The notes under the pieces were generated by a model that saw only the letters and a list, made by a program, of their open reading frames with translations, did not search any database and had not been told where the DNA came from. Of a stretch of DNA of 64,000 nucleotides, positions 27,140-35,895 are shown piece after piece. This DNA is from Edaphocola aurantiacus. Its GTDB lineage: Bacteria; Bacteroidota; Bacteroidia; Chitinophagales; Chitinophagaceae. The DNA lies in assembly GCF_019797745.1 (NCBI RefSeq), contig NZ_VOSI01000001.1, positions 308,928 to 372,927 of the forward strand. Reading direction: 5' to 3'. Each line of letters starts with the position of its first letter. Position 1 is the first letter of the stretch. Made by a program: the position numbers and the translations under genes.

Positions 27140-28105
27140 ATGTTGCAGGATTATACCGCATCAAGCGAAAAAGAAACCCGCGCCGGTTTTGGCGACGGCA
27201 TTTATGAGCTGGCAAAGCAAAACCCTGATGTGGTGGCGCTTACGGCTGACCTTGCCGGATCTTTAAAGCTCAACAACTTCATCAAAGACTTCCCGGAAAG
27301 ATTTGTACAGTGCGGTATTGCAGAAGCGAATATGATTGGTGTTGCTGCTGGTCTGGCTACTGCAGGTAAGATTCCTTACACGACTACCTTTGCAAACTTT
27401 TCGACATCACGTGTGTACGATCAGATTCGCCAGTCTGTTGCGTACAGCCATAAAAATGTAAAAATTTGTGCTTCTCATGCCGGACTGACTTTAGGTGAAG
27501 ACGGTGCTACACACCAGATCCTGGAAGATATCGGTATGATGAGAATGCTGCCAGGTATGACGGTAATCGTGCCTTGTGACTACAACCAGACTAAAGCGGC
27601 AACTATTGCCATCAGCAAAATAGAATCTCCGGTATACCTGAGATTCGGAAGAGTAAAATGGGCTAACTTCACTAAAGAAGACGGTTCTGACTTCGTAATC
27701 GGTAAAGCACAGGTACTGAATGAAGGTACTGATGTAACCATCATTGCTTGCGGACACCTGGTATGGACTGCCCTGGAAGCGGCAAGAACACTGGAAGCGA
27801 AAGGCCTGAGTGTAGAAGTAATCAATATGCACACGATCAAACCTCTGGATGAGGAAGCAGTAATCAAATCACTGACCAAAACCGGTTGTGTAGTTACTGC
27901 AGAAGAACACCAGATTAATGGTGGTCTGGGTGATGCTATTGCAAATGTAGCTTCCCGTAACTGTCCTGTACCGCACGAATATGTAGCTGTAAATGATACT
28001 TTCGGCGAAAGCGGTAAGCCAGTACAATTATTGGAAAAATATGGTTTAGGCCAAACCAATATTATTGCTGCAGTAGAAAAAGTAATCGCGCGTAAACAGA
28101 AATAA
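27140..28105 (+). CDS. Transketolase, C-terminal subunit
   Basis: 321 residues matching the pyrimidine-binding and C-terminal domains of transketolase. AEANMIGVAAGLATAGKIPYTTTFA and SHAGLTLGEDGATHQILEDIGMMR are the Pyr-domain landmarks, including the glutamate that activates thiamine diphosphate. The C-terminal domain follows (TKTGCVVTAEEHQINGGLGDAIA). The N-terminal diphosphate-binding half is absent here; in split transketolases it is a separate gene, usually adjacent. The upstream neighbour is divergent, so the partner must lie elsewhere. It has a strong promoter of its own. Confidence 0.9.
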   Translation: MLQDYTASSEKETRAGFGDGIYELAKQNPDVVALTADLAGSLKLNNFIKDFPERFVQCGIAEANMIGVAAGLATAGKIPYTTTFANFSTSRVYDQIRQSVAYSHKNVKICASHAGLTLGEDGATHQILEDIGMMRMLPGMTVIVPCDYNQTKAATIAISKIESPVYLRFGRVKWANFTKEDGSDFVIGKAQVLNEGTDVTIIACGHLVWTALEAARTLEAKGLSVEVINMHTIKPLDEEAVIKSLTKTGCVVTAEEHQINGGLGDAIANVASRNCPVPHEYVAVNDTFGESGKPVQLLEKYGLGQTNIIAAVEKVIARKQK

Positions 28106-28126
28106 TCTGTAACAGAAATATTATTT

Positions 28127-28154
28127 CGAAAACGCGCCTTCCGGCGCGTTTTCG
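28127..28154 (+). terminator. Hairpin terminator after transketolase subunit
   Basis: A 12-bp stem CGAAAACGCGCC/GGCGCGTTTTCG with loop TTCC. The T run is inside the stem rather than after it. Confidence 0.6.
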
Positions 28155-28190
28155 CGTTATATACCTATAATAACTGTAACCTTTAAACTT

Positions 28191-29078
28191 ATGCAACAAA
28201 ACACTAAGGCCTGGATTGCACTCGTCTTCATCTGTATTGCCTGGGGCACTACCTATCTGGGTATAAAATACGGACTGGAGGCCCTCCCTCCCTTTCTGAT
28301 GGCTGGTGTAAGGCAAACTATTGCCGGTCTGATCATAGGTCTGATGGCCTTAAGCAACCGCAAAGCCAATGACTGGTCTATGGCCAACATCGGCAGACAA
28401 GCGCTGATCGGTTTCCTGCTGATTACCCTTGGTAATGGCCTGGTGAGCTGGGCAGAAGCATATATACCCAGTGGTGTAGCCGCCCTGGTATGTGCCACCA
28501 TGCCGGTAATGTCTGTACTCATCACCCTGATCAGGCACAAACAGGAGCGCGTTAATGCATTCATTATTATAGGTATGCTCCTTGGATTTGCCGGTGTAGC
28601 CATCAACTTCAAGGATAGTGTAAGCGATTTGTCTAATACCAAATACCTGATGGGTATTATTGCTACATTAGTAGCTACCACCAGCTGGGCATATGGTAGT
28701 ATTATGGGCAAACGCAACAAGTCAGACGCTAATCCTGTCTTTAACAGTGCGATACAGGTATTCAGCGGGGGTATCTTCTTATTAATATTCAGTCCGCTGG
28801 TTGATGACTATAATAAAATCAATCTGCAGAATACCCATGCCTTGATGGCGATCGTATACCTGATCACTATTGGCTCGGTACTTGCATATACCGCATATAT
28901 GTACGCCTTAAAACACCTGCCAGTAGGTGTCGTTATGATTTATGCCTACATCAATCCGCTGGTAGCTGTACTGCTGGGCTGGCAACTGGCTGGCGAGCCG
29001 CTGACTATGTATACGCTTTTGTCTTTCCTGTGTATTGCATTGGGTGTTTACCTGGTTAATTTAGGATATAAAAGATAG
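28191..29078 (+). CDS. EamA/DMT-family transporter
   Basis: 295 residues with ten predicted membrane helices in two EamA repeats (about 8-140 and 155-292). The first helix pattern WIALVFICIAWGTTYLGIKYG and the end YAYINPLVAVLLGWQLAGEPLT are typical of drug/metabolite or amino-acid exporters. The substrate is unknown. It sits alone between the transketolase terminator and the ECF sigma promoter. Confidence 0.9.
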   Translation: MQQNTKAWIALVFICIAWGTTYLGIKYGLEALPPFLMAGVRQTIAGLIIGLMALSNRKANDWSMANIGRQALIGFLLITLGNGLVSWAEAYIPSGVAALVCATMPVMSVLITLIRHKQERVNAFIIIGMLLGFAGVAINFKDSVSDLSNTKYLMGIIATLVATTSWAYGSIMGKRNKSDANPVFNSAIQVFSGGIFLLIFSPLVDDYNKINLQNTHALMAIVYLITIGSVLAYTAYMYALKHLPVGVVMIYAYINPLVAVLLGWQLAGEPLTMYTLLSFLCIALGVYLVNLGYKR

Positions 29079-29099
29079 CACTCAGGAGCAGGAACAAAA

Positions 29100-29130
29100 T
29101 TTGGCGTTTGCCTATAAATAGCTATTTTTG
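29100..29130 (+). promoter_or_regulatory. Full Bacteroidota promoter for the ECF sigma gene
   Basis: TTTG at 29100-29103 and TATTTTTG at 29123-29130 with exactly 19 bases between. This is a housekeeping-type promoter, so basal sigma-factor synthesis need not be autoregulated. Confidence 0.75.
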
Positions 29131-29162
29131 TTACATTTCATTCTTATACTTTAACGAGACGT

Positions 29163-29723
29163 ATGGCACAGGATATTCCGATGGAAGATGACAAAGACTT
29201 ACTGGCAGCTTTCAAGGTTGAAGCGACCAGAGAACGTGCCTATACCCGCATCGTCAAAAAATACCAGGAGCGCCTGTACTGGCACATCCGCCGCATGGTG
29301 ATCAATCATGAGGATGCCAATGATGTGCTGCAGAATGTATTTATTAAAATATGGACCTACCTGGAGAACTTCCGTGAGGAATCCAATCTATATACCTGGA
29401 TGTACCGGATCGCTACCAATGAAACACTGACTTTTCTTGAAAAAGAGAAAAAGCGCAGCTCCCTTTCTTTCAGCGATCACGAAAGCGGCTTGTCCAATAA
29501 ACTACAGGCAGAAAAAGGTTTCGATGCAAATAAGCTGGAATGGCGTTTGCAACAGGCCATCCAATCCCTTCCCGATAAGCAAAAGCAGGTTTTCCTGCTC
29601 CGTTATTACGATGAAATGCCTTACGAAGAAATGTCAAAAGTCCTGGAGACTTCTACAGGTGCTTTAAAAGCATCTTATCATCATGCGGTGAAAAAAGTAG
29701 AAGAATTTTTAAAGAAGGATTAA
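29163..29723 (+). CDS. ECF-type RNA polymerase sigma factor
   Basis: A 186-residue extracytoplasmic-function sigma factor. Region 2 has NDVLQNVFIKIWTYLENFREESNLYTWMYRIATNE. Region 4 has LPDKQKQVFLLRYYDEMPYEEMSKVLETSTGALKASYHHAVKKVEEFL. The next gene, 34 bases downstream, codes for a single-span membrane protein that fits an anti-sigma factor, and the third gene for a Spy/CpxP-like periplasmic protein. The set looks like an envelope-stress module. Confidence 0.93.
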   Translation: MAQDIPMEDDKDLLAAFKVEATRERAYTRIVKKYQERLYWHIRRMVINHEDANDVLQNVFIKIWTYLENFREESNLYTWMYRIATNETLTFLEKEKKRSSLSFSDHESGLSNKLQAEKGFDANKLEWRLQQAIQSLPDKQKQVFLLRYYDEMPYEEMSKVLETSTGALKASYHHAVKKVEEFLKKD

Positions 29724-29757
29724 ACTTTTAACACGGGCCAATGTCTATAAAAGTGTT

Positions 29758-30624
29758 ATGAAAAGGAATATTGACATACAAAAAGAGTGGGAAGCTATCG
29801 GAGCGAAATTCGACAGCCAAATTGCCTTGCCATCTTTCAAGATTCCAGACAATTATTTCGATACCTTCCCGGAAACCATGCTAAGCCTGGTTTCTGCCCC
29901 GGATACTAAAGCCGGATTTTCCGTTACAGAAGAAGCTTACTCGGTACCACCCGGGTATTTTGAAGCATTGCCGCTGCAATTACTGCAACAGGCACAGGCA
30001 TTCGAATCAGTGACCCGTAATACTTCTATGGAAGGTCTGAGTAAACAGAATCCTTTCGAAGCCCCTGCCCCACAGTATTTTGACCAGCTGGCCGACCAGC
30101 TGATGCACAAGATTCATGCAGAAGTAGCACCGGAAGAAGAACTGAGTATCTCTCCCCTGCTGGCTTCACTGAAGCAATCAAATCCATTCAGCACACCGGA
30201 GATCAGTGTTAACCTGGAGCAGATTTTCAGCACCGCAAAACCGGAGCCTGAAGTCAAAACCAAAAAGGAGAGTCCGATGTTTGCAATAAGAAGACGTCTT
30301 TCTTTTGCTCAGTGGTCTGCGGCTGCTTCTATAGCCATCTTCTTTGTATTGGGTGCCCTGTGGTTACAAACCAATAAAATGAACAGCGTGCCTGGTCAAT
30401 CTCTGGCTAATGAAAATGTGAATGTGAAGGCGAGTAAATTGCTGGCGAACATACCTGACCAGGCATTGGCAGAATATGTAGAGCAACATTCAGAGGAATT
30501 TGACGAGTTTATTTTAGAAGCAAACCTGGCCAGCGTACCGGCTACGGAACAGACAAAAAACCTGGAAGCTGCCATCGGAGATATTTCTGACGAAGACATA
30601 CAGGCATACCTGAATACATACTAA
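29758..30624 (+). CDS. Putative anti-sigma factor, single-span membrane protein
   Basis: 288 residues. The cytosolic N-terminal part holds three copies of a Pro-x-x-Tyr-Phe motif (PDNYFDTFPETML at 30-42, PPGYFEALPLQLL at 64-76, PQYFDQLADQLM about 105-116), which may be short linear binding elements. One membrane helix (about 185-205, SAAASIAIFFVLGALWL) follows a basic stretch (RRRLSF). The periplasmic tail is acidic. No zinc-binding anti-sigma signature (HxxxCxxC) is present. The call rests on position after the ECF sigma gene and on topology. Confidence 0.65.
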   Translation: MKRNIDIQKEWEAIGAKFDSQIALPSFKIPDNYFDTFPETMLSLVSAPDTKAGFSVTEEAYSVPPGYFEALPLQLLQQAQAFESVTRNTSMEGLSKQNPFEAPAPQYFDQLADQLMHKIHAEVAPEEELSISPLLASLKQSNPFSTPEISVNLEQIFSTAKPEPEVKTKKESPMFAIRRRLSFAQWSAAASIAIFFVLGALWLQTNKMNSVPGQSLANENVNVKASKLLANIPDQALAEYVEQHSEEFDEFILEANLASVPATEQTKNLEAAIGDISDEDIQAYLNTY

Positions 30625-30665
30625 GAAACTATTTTGGTGTACTATGATTAATCAGTATTATACCT

Positions 30666-30673
30666 TAAATTTG
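30666..30673 (+). promoter_or_regulatory. -7 box before the Spy-like gene
   Basis: TAAATTTG fits TAnnTTTG, only eight bases before the ATG, so a transcript from it would be almost leaderless. Read-through from the sigma operon is equally likely. Confidence 0.35.
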
Positions 30674-30680
30674 ACCCATT

Positions 30681-31085
30681 ATGAAACGTTACTTGATTCT
30701 TTTACTGCTCTCACTGAGTTTTAGTGTGGCCCCTATCTATGCTCAGAGTACGAGCGATGCCAAAATAAGGGCGATTAAAATCTCATTGCTGACAGACAAA
30801 ATGAGATTGAGTTCAGAGCAGGCTACAAAGTTCTGGCCTGTATACAACCAGTACGAAAATGAAATGCGTGTAATCTGGAAAGCTTCCGGTGCGTTGAGAA
30901 CCCAAAGGGGTATGACTGCCGAGGAAATTATAGATGAAAGACAAAAACTGGATGAAAGGAAATTAGCGATCAAAGCGAAATACAAAAATGAATTTCTGAA
31001 TATTGTATCTGCAACACAGTTGAACAATATGTACCTGGCAGAGGCAGAATTCAAAGATCTCCTGCTCAAACAACTCAAGAAATAA
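30681..31085 (+). CDS. Spy/CpxP-like periplasmic protein
   Basis: 134 residues with a signal peptide (LILLLLSLSFSVAPIYAQ) and a helical body. The pattern DKMRLSSEQATKFWPVYNQYENEMR followed by an R/K/E-rich helix and SATQLNNMYLAEAEF resembles the Spy/CpxP heavy-metal-sensor/chaperone group in Bacteroidota. It probably buffers misfolded envelope proteins and modulates the ECF module, a role inferred from position. A strong terminator follows. Confidence 0.72.
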   Translation: MKRYLILLLLSLSFSVAPIYAQSTSDAKIRAIKISLLTDKMRLSSEQATKFWPVYNQYENEMRVIWKASGALRTQRGMTAEEIIDERQKLDERKLAIKAKYKNEFLNIVSATQLNNMYLAEAEFKDLLLKQLKK

Positions 31086-31104
31086 TTATTACAAATAAAA
31101 TCGT

Positions 31105-31138
31105 AAAAAGGTCTGGCGGATATCCGCCAGACCTTTTT
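31105..31138 (+). terminator. Terminator after the ECF module
   Basis: A perfect palindromic stem (GGTCTGGCGGAT core, 31110-31133) flanked by A and T runs. Confidence 0.85.
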
Positions 31139-31200
31139 ATATTAGTCTCAATTCCTATCGGTGCAGATTGCCTGTATCTAGACAGCATAATGCAGATACA

Positions 31201-31231
31201 CAAAAAGCTACCTTCCGTCGGAAGGTAGCTT
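31201..31231 (-). terminator. Terminator after rpsO
   Basis: On the minus strand AGCTACCTTCCG pairs with CGGAAGGTAGCT with a tight loop, followed by TTTT. Confidence 0.8.
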
Positions 31232-31258
31232 CAATATTGTAGGCAAAGATTGCTAAGA

Positions 31259-31537
31259 TTATTTACGTAAACCTAATTTCGCGATTAATTCACGATAACC
31301 GTTCAGATTAGTACGGCTCATGTATTGTAATAAACGTTTACGTTGACCTACCATCTTGATCAGGCTCAGGTTGCTAGAGTGGTCTTTCTTGTTACCACCT
31401 TTGATATGAGCTGAAATGTGGTTGATACGCTCTGTCAACAAAGCAACTTGTGCTTCTACAGAACCAGTGTTTTTTTCAGAACCACCGTATGTTTTAAAAA
31501 TGTTTGCTTTTTTAGCGTCGATTGTTGCGTTAGCCAT
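31259..31537 (-). CDS. rpsO: 30S ribosomal protein S15
   Basis: 92 residues, full length for S15, binding the central domain of 16S rRNA. Landmarks are [22 protein letters not shown], the HS(S)-motif [22 protein letters not shown] and the end [12 protein letters not shown]. It has its own TACCTTTG promoter and terminator. pnp, its frequent neighbour, is not adjacent. Confidence 0.97.
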   Translation of the reverse strand: MANATIDAKKANIFKTYGGSEKNTGSVEAQVALLTERINHISAHIKGGNKKDHSSNLSLIKMVGQRKRLLQYMSRTNLNGYRELIAKLGLRK

Positions 31538-31577
31538 TTTATTGTAATTATTTATACTTTGTCACAAAATTGGTTGG

Positions 31578-31585
31578 CAAAGGTA
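31578..31585 (-). promoter_or_regulatory. -7 box for rpsO
   Basis: CAAAGGTA as written, TACCTTTG on the minus strand, 41 bases before the ATG. Confidence 0.6.
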
Positions 31586-31632
31586 GGATATTTATTTTAA
31601 ATAACCATAATATTTATTTTCTTTCGCTTTTT

Positions 31633-33006
31633 TTAGCCTTTAGACAGGGCATTCAGTACATCATATTGGGTAAGGATATGTACGTTTCCGCTTTCATCCT
31701 TAGCCAGTACTGCATTGTTATCTTTATTGATATAGCTGGTCAGGCGCTCCAGAGGTGTGTTCATGGCTACAAGCGGGATAGCTGCTTCCATAACGGTTTC
31801 TATTTCCTGTTCTTTTACCTGTACATCAGCCATTAATTTCTTGAACAGTCCGTTCTGCGACAAGGCTCCTACGATTTCGCCTGCCTTCATTACCGGTATC
31901 TGCTCAATATCATATTTCTGCATCAGTTCCATTGCCTGCGAAACTTTATCGCCTGCCTCTACGGTAACCAGTCTTCTTCTGCCCAGACCACCGATCAGAT
32001 CCTGTACGGTATTTACATCCAGGAAACCACGATCCAGCATCCACTCATCATTATAGATCTTAGCTACATAACGGCTGCCGTGGTCATGGAAGATCACTAC
32101 AACTACATCATCTTTAGTCAGCTGGTCTTTTAACTGTCTCAGACCCGCAACCGCAGAACCTGCAGAGTAACCTACAAAAATGCCCTCTTCTTTAGTAATA
32201 CGACGAGCCATAACCGCACCGTCTTTATCAGTTACCTGCTCAAAGTGATCAATAGCATCTTTGGCATAGTTTTCAGGCAGAAAATCTTCCCCGATACCTT
32301 CTGTAATATAAGGGTGCACCTCATTCATATCCAGCTCACCGGTTTTAAACCATTTGGTCAGCAGAGAGCCATAGCTATCAATAGCCCAGACTTTAATGTT
32401 AGGATTCTTTTCTTTCAGGTATTTACCTGTACCGGTAATGGTACCACCTGTACCGGTAGCGACTACCAGGTGCGTAACTTTACCTTCGGTCTGTTCCCAG
32501 ATTTCCGGACCAGTCTGCTCATAGTGCGCCAGTCGGTTGGCCAGGTTATCATATTGGTTTACATACCAGCTGTTCGGTACTTCTGTTGCCAGACGCTTAG
32601 ATACAGAATAGTATGATTGCGGATCTTCCGGCTCTACATTGGTCGGGCAGATGATTACTTCTGCACCCAGAGCCTTCAGGATATCTGCTTTTTCTTTAGA
32701 TTGTTTATCTGTAGTAGTAAAGATACAACGGTAGCCTTTTTGGATGGCTGCTAATGCCAGACCCATACCGGTATTTCCGCTGGTACCTTCGATAATAGTG
32801 CCACCTGGTTTAATTTTGCCTTCCTGTTCAGCCACTTCCAGCATTTTCAGGGCCATACGGTCCTTAATACTGTTTCCCGGATTAAAAAACTCCACTTTAG
32901 CATAAACAGGGCATGGTAAATCGGCCACTGTTTTATTTAATTTCACTAAAGGCGTGTCTCCTATAGTTTGTAAAATATTATCATATACTTTTTTGGATGC
33001 ATCCAT
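31633..33006 (-). CDS. Cystathionine beta-synthase with CBS pair
   Basis: A 457-residue PLP enzyme joining homocysteine (or a homologous thiol) to serine. The PLP lysine is in NPGNSIKDRMAL (about 47), the phosphate loop in GTSGNTGMG, and ATGTGGTITGTGKYL follows. Residues about 340-455 form a tandem CBS-domain module (VEAGDKVSQAMELMQKYDIEQIPVM), which in eukaryotic enzymes gives SAM activation. The gene has no heme domain. ATG 33006 is chosen because MDASKKVYDNIL begins the fold and the -7 box lies at 33052-33059. With metB it implies active trans-sulfuration. Confidence 0.93.
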   Translation of the reverse strand: MDASKKVYDNILQTIGDTPLVKLNKTVADLPCPVYAKVEFFNPGNSIKDRMALKMLEVAEQEGKIKPGGTIIEGTSGNTGMGLALAAIQKGYRCIFTTTDKQSKEKADILKALGAEVIICPTNVEPEDPQSYYSVSKRLATEVPNSWYVNQYDNLANRLAHYEQTGPEIWEQTEGKVTHLVVATGTGGTITGTGKYLKEKNPNIKVWAIDSYGSLLTKWFKTGELDMNEVHPYITEGIGEDFLPENYAKDAIDHFEQVTDKDGAVMARRITKEEGIFVGYSAGSAVAGLRQLKDQLTKDDVVVVIFHDHGSRYVAKIYNDEWMLDRGFLDVNTVQDLIGGLGRRRLVTVEAGDKVSQAMELMQKYDIEQIPVMKAGEIVGALSQNGLFKKLMADVQVKEQEIETVMEAAIPLVAMNTPLERLTSYINKDNNAVLAKDESGNVHILTQYDVLNALSKG

Positions 33007-33051
33007 TATCAGTCTGATTTTTATAATGTTTAATGATGTTGTCAGAATCTG

Positions 33052-33059
33052 CAAAGGTA
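33052..33059 (-). promoter_or_regulatory. -7 box for cystathionine beta-synthase
   Basis: CAAAGGTA as written, TACCTTTG on the minus strand, 46 bases before the ATG. It lies within the longer open frame and so supports the later start. Confidence 0.6.
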
Positions 33060-33137
33060 ATGTTTAATTGCTTATCAGCATTAATACCAAATCATTTCTT
33101 AACTTGCAACATTATTGTCAATACAAGCATAATCAAA

Positions 33138-34187
33138 ATGGAAAAACCCATTATCGGTATTACTACAGGTGATTTGAATGGTGTAGGTGTGGAAACGATT
33201 ATTAAAACATTATCGGACAACCGGATGATAGAGTTCTGTACTCCGGTCATATTCGGTTCTAATAAAGTGATTAACTTTTACCGTAAACTGCTTCCTGAAT
33301 TTGAACTTAAGTTTGCCAGCATCAAGAGTTTTGATGCGATCAATCCTAAGCAGGTCAATATATTCAATTGCTGGGAAGAAGAAGTAATGATACAACCGGG
33401 AGAACTGACGGAGATCGCCGGCAAATATGCCGTACGCTCTCTGCAGGTGGCAACACAAAGCCTGAAAGAGGGGCTTATTGATGCCATTGTAACTGCTCCT
33501 ATACATAAAAAGAATACCCAGTCTGCCGAGTTCAACTTTACCGGTCATACTCCTTTTTTCAAAGCAGAGTTTGGCGCTAAAGATGTAGTGATGATGCTGT
33601 ATGCCGATAATTTCCGTGTAGCATTGATCACAGAACACCTGCCGGTTGCTGAAGTGAGTAAACACATCACTAAGGAACTGATCATGAGCAGGATTGGTAT
33701 CATAAAAGACTCTTTACAAAAAGATTTCGGCATCAATATACCTAAAATTGCGGTGCTGGGTCTGAACCCGCACGCAGGTGATAATGGCCTGATCGGGAAA
33801 GAAGAAGAACTGGTGATCAAACCGGCAATTGATGCACTGCAGCAAAAAGGCATGCAGGTATTCGGACCATACAGTGCCGACGGCTTCTTTGCCCATGCAC
33901 AACACCATAAGTTTGATGTAGTAGTGGCCATGTATCATGACCAGGGCCTGATCCCGTTCAAATCGCTGGCAGCCAGTGAAGGCGTGAATTATACCTGCGG
34001 CTTACCTGCCGTGCGTACCTCTCCCGATCATGGCACGGCATTTGACATAGCCGGACAAGGTATTGCCAGCCCGGACAGCTTGCGTGAGGCCGTATTCCAG
34101 GCGGTGCAGATCCTGCAACAAAGAGCAGAGTATGCAGCCAATACGACCAACCCTTTAAAGAGAAACCATATTGCCAAAGAACGATAA
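33138..34187 (+). CDS. pdxA: 4-hydroxythreonine-4-phosphate dehydrogenase
   Basis: A 349-residue enzyme of pyridoxal 5'-phosphate synthesis (DXP-dependent route). Motifs are GITTGDLNGVGVETI at the start, TAPIHKKN and FTGHTPFF (metal-binding His), GLNPHAGDNGLIGKEE and YHDQGLIPFKSL, all typical of PdxA. ATG 33138 is chosen because MEKPIIGITTGD is the usual N-terminus. It is followed 15 bases later by engB. A PLP-synthesis gene beside a PLP enzyme (the divergent cystathionine beta-synthase) may be chance. Confidence 0.94.
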   Translation: MEKPIIGITTGDLNGVGVETIIKTLSDNRMIEFCTPVIFGSNKVINFYRKLLPEFELKFASIKSFDAINPKQVNIFNCWEEEVMIQPGELTEIAGKYAVRSLQVATQSLKEGLIDAIVTAPIHKKNTQSAEFNFTGHTPFFKAEFGAKDVVMMLYADNFRVALITEHLPVAEVSKHITKELIMSRIGIIKDSLQKDFGINIPKIAVLGLNPHAGDNGLIGKEEELVIKPAIDALQQKGMQVFGPYSADGFFAHAQHHKFDVVVAMYHDQGLIPFKSLAASEGVNYTCGLPAVRTSPDHGTAFDIAGQGIASPDSLREAVFQAVQILQQRAEYAANTTNPLKRNHIAKER

Positions 34188-34202
34188 ATTAATATAACAG
34201 TT

Positions 34203-34847
34203 TTGGAAGTAAATAAAGCAAAATATCTCATCAGCAGCCCGAGCGTATCTAAGTGTCCGACACCAGATCGCCCGGAGTATGCATTTATCGGCCGTTCCAA
34301 TGTAGGCAAATCATCATTGATCAACCTGCTGACTAACCAGAATGCGCTGGCCAAAGTATCGGCCAGTCCTGGTAAAACGGTAATGATCAATCACTTCCTG
34401 ATCAATGCTAATGCAAAAGATGAAGGGGGCTGGTACCTGGTCGATCTTCCGGGATACGGCTATGCCAAGCGTTCTAAAACGCAGAGAGAGCAATGGAAAA
34501 AGACAATGACTGATTATTTCTCCAAAAGAGAAAACCTGGTTACGGTATTTGTACTGGTAGATAGTCGTTTATCTCCTCAGGCCATTGACCTGGAATTCCT
34601 GGGACACTTAGGTGAAATCGGAGTACCGTTCAACATTGTATTTACCAAGTCCGACAAAAACTCTCAGGCCGACACTTCAAAAAATACCAAAACATTCATC
34701 AATAAGATGAAAGAAGAGTGGGAATACATTCCCCGTACATTCATCACCTCTACCGTCAAGAAAAACGGGCGAAGGGAAATACTGGCCTACGTACAGGAAT
34801 TGAATGATCAGTATAAAGAACAAGGCAACCAACTGCTGGAACAATAA
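34203..34847 (+). CDS. engB: Ribosome biogenesis GTP-binding protein EngB/YsxC
   Basis: A 214-residue GTPase of large-subunit assembly. G1 is GRSNVGKSSLINLL (about 29-42), G2 includes SPGKTVMINH, G3 is DLPGYGYAK, G4 is TKSD and G5 lies near ITSTVKKNGR. The start is TTG 34203: the frame has no ATG before the G1 motif and VNKAKYLISSPSVSKCP is the normal family N-terminus. Co-transcribed with pdxA. Confidence 0.94.
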   Translation: MEVNKAKYLISSPSVSKCPTPDRPEYAFIGRSNVGKSSLINLLTNQNALAKVSASPGKTVMINHFLINANAKDEGGWYLVDLPGYGYAKRSKTQREQWKKTMTDYFSKRENLVTVFVLVDSRLSPQAIDLEFLGHLGEIGVPFNIVFTKSDKNSQADTSKNTKTFINKMKEEWEYIPRTFITSTVKKNGRREILAYVQELNDQYKEQGNQLLEQ

Positions 34848-34895
34848 ATTTATTTTACCGGACCCGTTTCTCTTGTGTTGAATCATTCCTGAATT

Positions 34896-35861
34896 ATGTT
34901 ACGCGCACTCTATTTTTCTATTCTTGCGACTTGCCTGCCCTCTTTCGCTGTTCAAGCGCAAAGTGCTGCCGGCAGGATATATTATGACAAAAACTGGAAC
35001 ATCATTTCCGGGAGGGACTCCGCTGCCTTTTACCGTGAGTACACTCCGGGCAATGATAAGATACTGGTTAAGGATTATTATATCAGTGGCAAACTGCAGA
35101 TGTCGGGTGCCATTGTGGGAAAGGATAGTCTAAAAACAGGTGTATACAATTATTACAATGAGAAGGGCTATCGGGAGGATGAGAACCATTACCTGAATGG
35201 CAGGAGAGAAGGTACTTCCAAATCCTTTTATCCCGACGGGCGACTGGCTTACGAAGCATTATACAAAGACAACTTCCGTAGCGGTTACTGCAAATCATAT
35301 GACAGCACGGGCAAAGTGATCGCCAAAGAGTATTATATAGAAGATCCGGTACGGGTGCGGCATTTGCTCACAACAGATACAACCTGGACCAATGAAAAGC
35401 GAACAGCGGATGATTATCCGGGATTACAGGAAGGGAAAAGTTTTTATTATCACCCTAACGGGCAATTGGCTGCCGAGGAACTCTTCGAAAACGGAAAGCT
35501 TGTTTCGGCTAACTTTTTCGATCCCGCAGGAAGAATAGTGTACTATCCACATCTGCCCTATTCTACCCAGTCTGCTCCGAGATTTAAGTCGGGAGATTAC
35601 AATGTATATCTTATACAACATGTGCAATACCCGAAAGAAGCCCGAAAAAGGGAGATCGAAGGAAAGGTTTATATTGACTTTATTATAGAAACAGATGGCT
35701 CCATCAAATATGTAAAAGTCACTCAATCTGTTCATCCGCTGCTGGATCAGGCTGCTGCCAATGCTGTCAAATCCTCCAGCGGAATGTGGGAACCCGGAAA
35801 AATGCATAATCTTCCTTTAAGGGCGCGTTATGTGGTACCGGTCAACTTTATGCTAGAATAA
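34896..35861 (+). CDS. MORN-repeat protein with C-terminal TonB domain
   Basis: 321 residues. It has a signal peptide (YFSILATCLPSFAVQAQ) and MORN_2-type antitoxin-like repeats (YYNEKGYREDENHYLNGRRE, FYPDGRLAYEALYKDN, YHPNGQLAAEELFENG). It ends in a TonB C-terminal domain (KVYIDFIIETDGSIKYVKV ... LPLRARYVVPVNFML). No N-terminal membrane anchor apart from the signal sequence is visible, so it is probably periplasmic rather than a classical TonB. Such hybrids are common in Bacteroidota; their role is not established. It lies between engB and dapD on the same strand. Confidence 0.82.
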   Translation: MLRALYFSILATCLPSFAVQAQSAAGRIYYDKNWNIISGRDSAAFYREYTPGNDKILVKDYYISGKLQMSGAIVGKDSLKTGVYNYYNEKGYREDENHYLNGRREGTSKSFYPDGRLAYEALYKDNFRSGYCKSYDSTGKVIAKEYYIEDPVRVRHLLTTDTTWTNEKRTADDYPGLQEGKSFYYHPNGQLAAEELFENGKLVSANFFDPAGRIVYYPHLPYSTQSAPRFKSGDYNVYLIQHVQYPKEARKREIEGKVYIDFIIETDGSIKYVKVTQSVHPLLDQAAANAVKSSSGMWEPGKMHNLPLRARYVVPVNFMLE

Positions 35862-35895
35862 TACATTAAACTATATATACATATTTCAACTAAGC

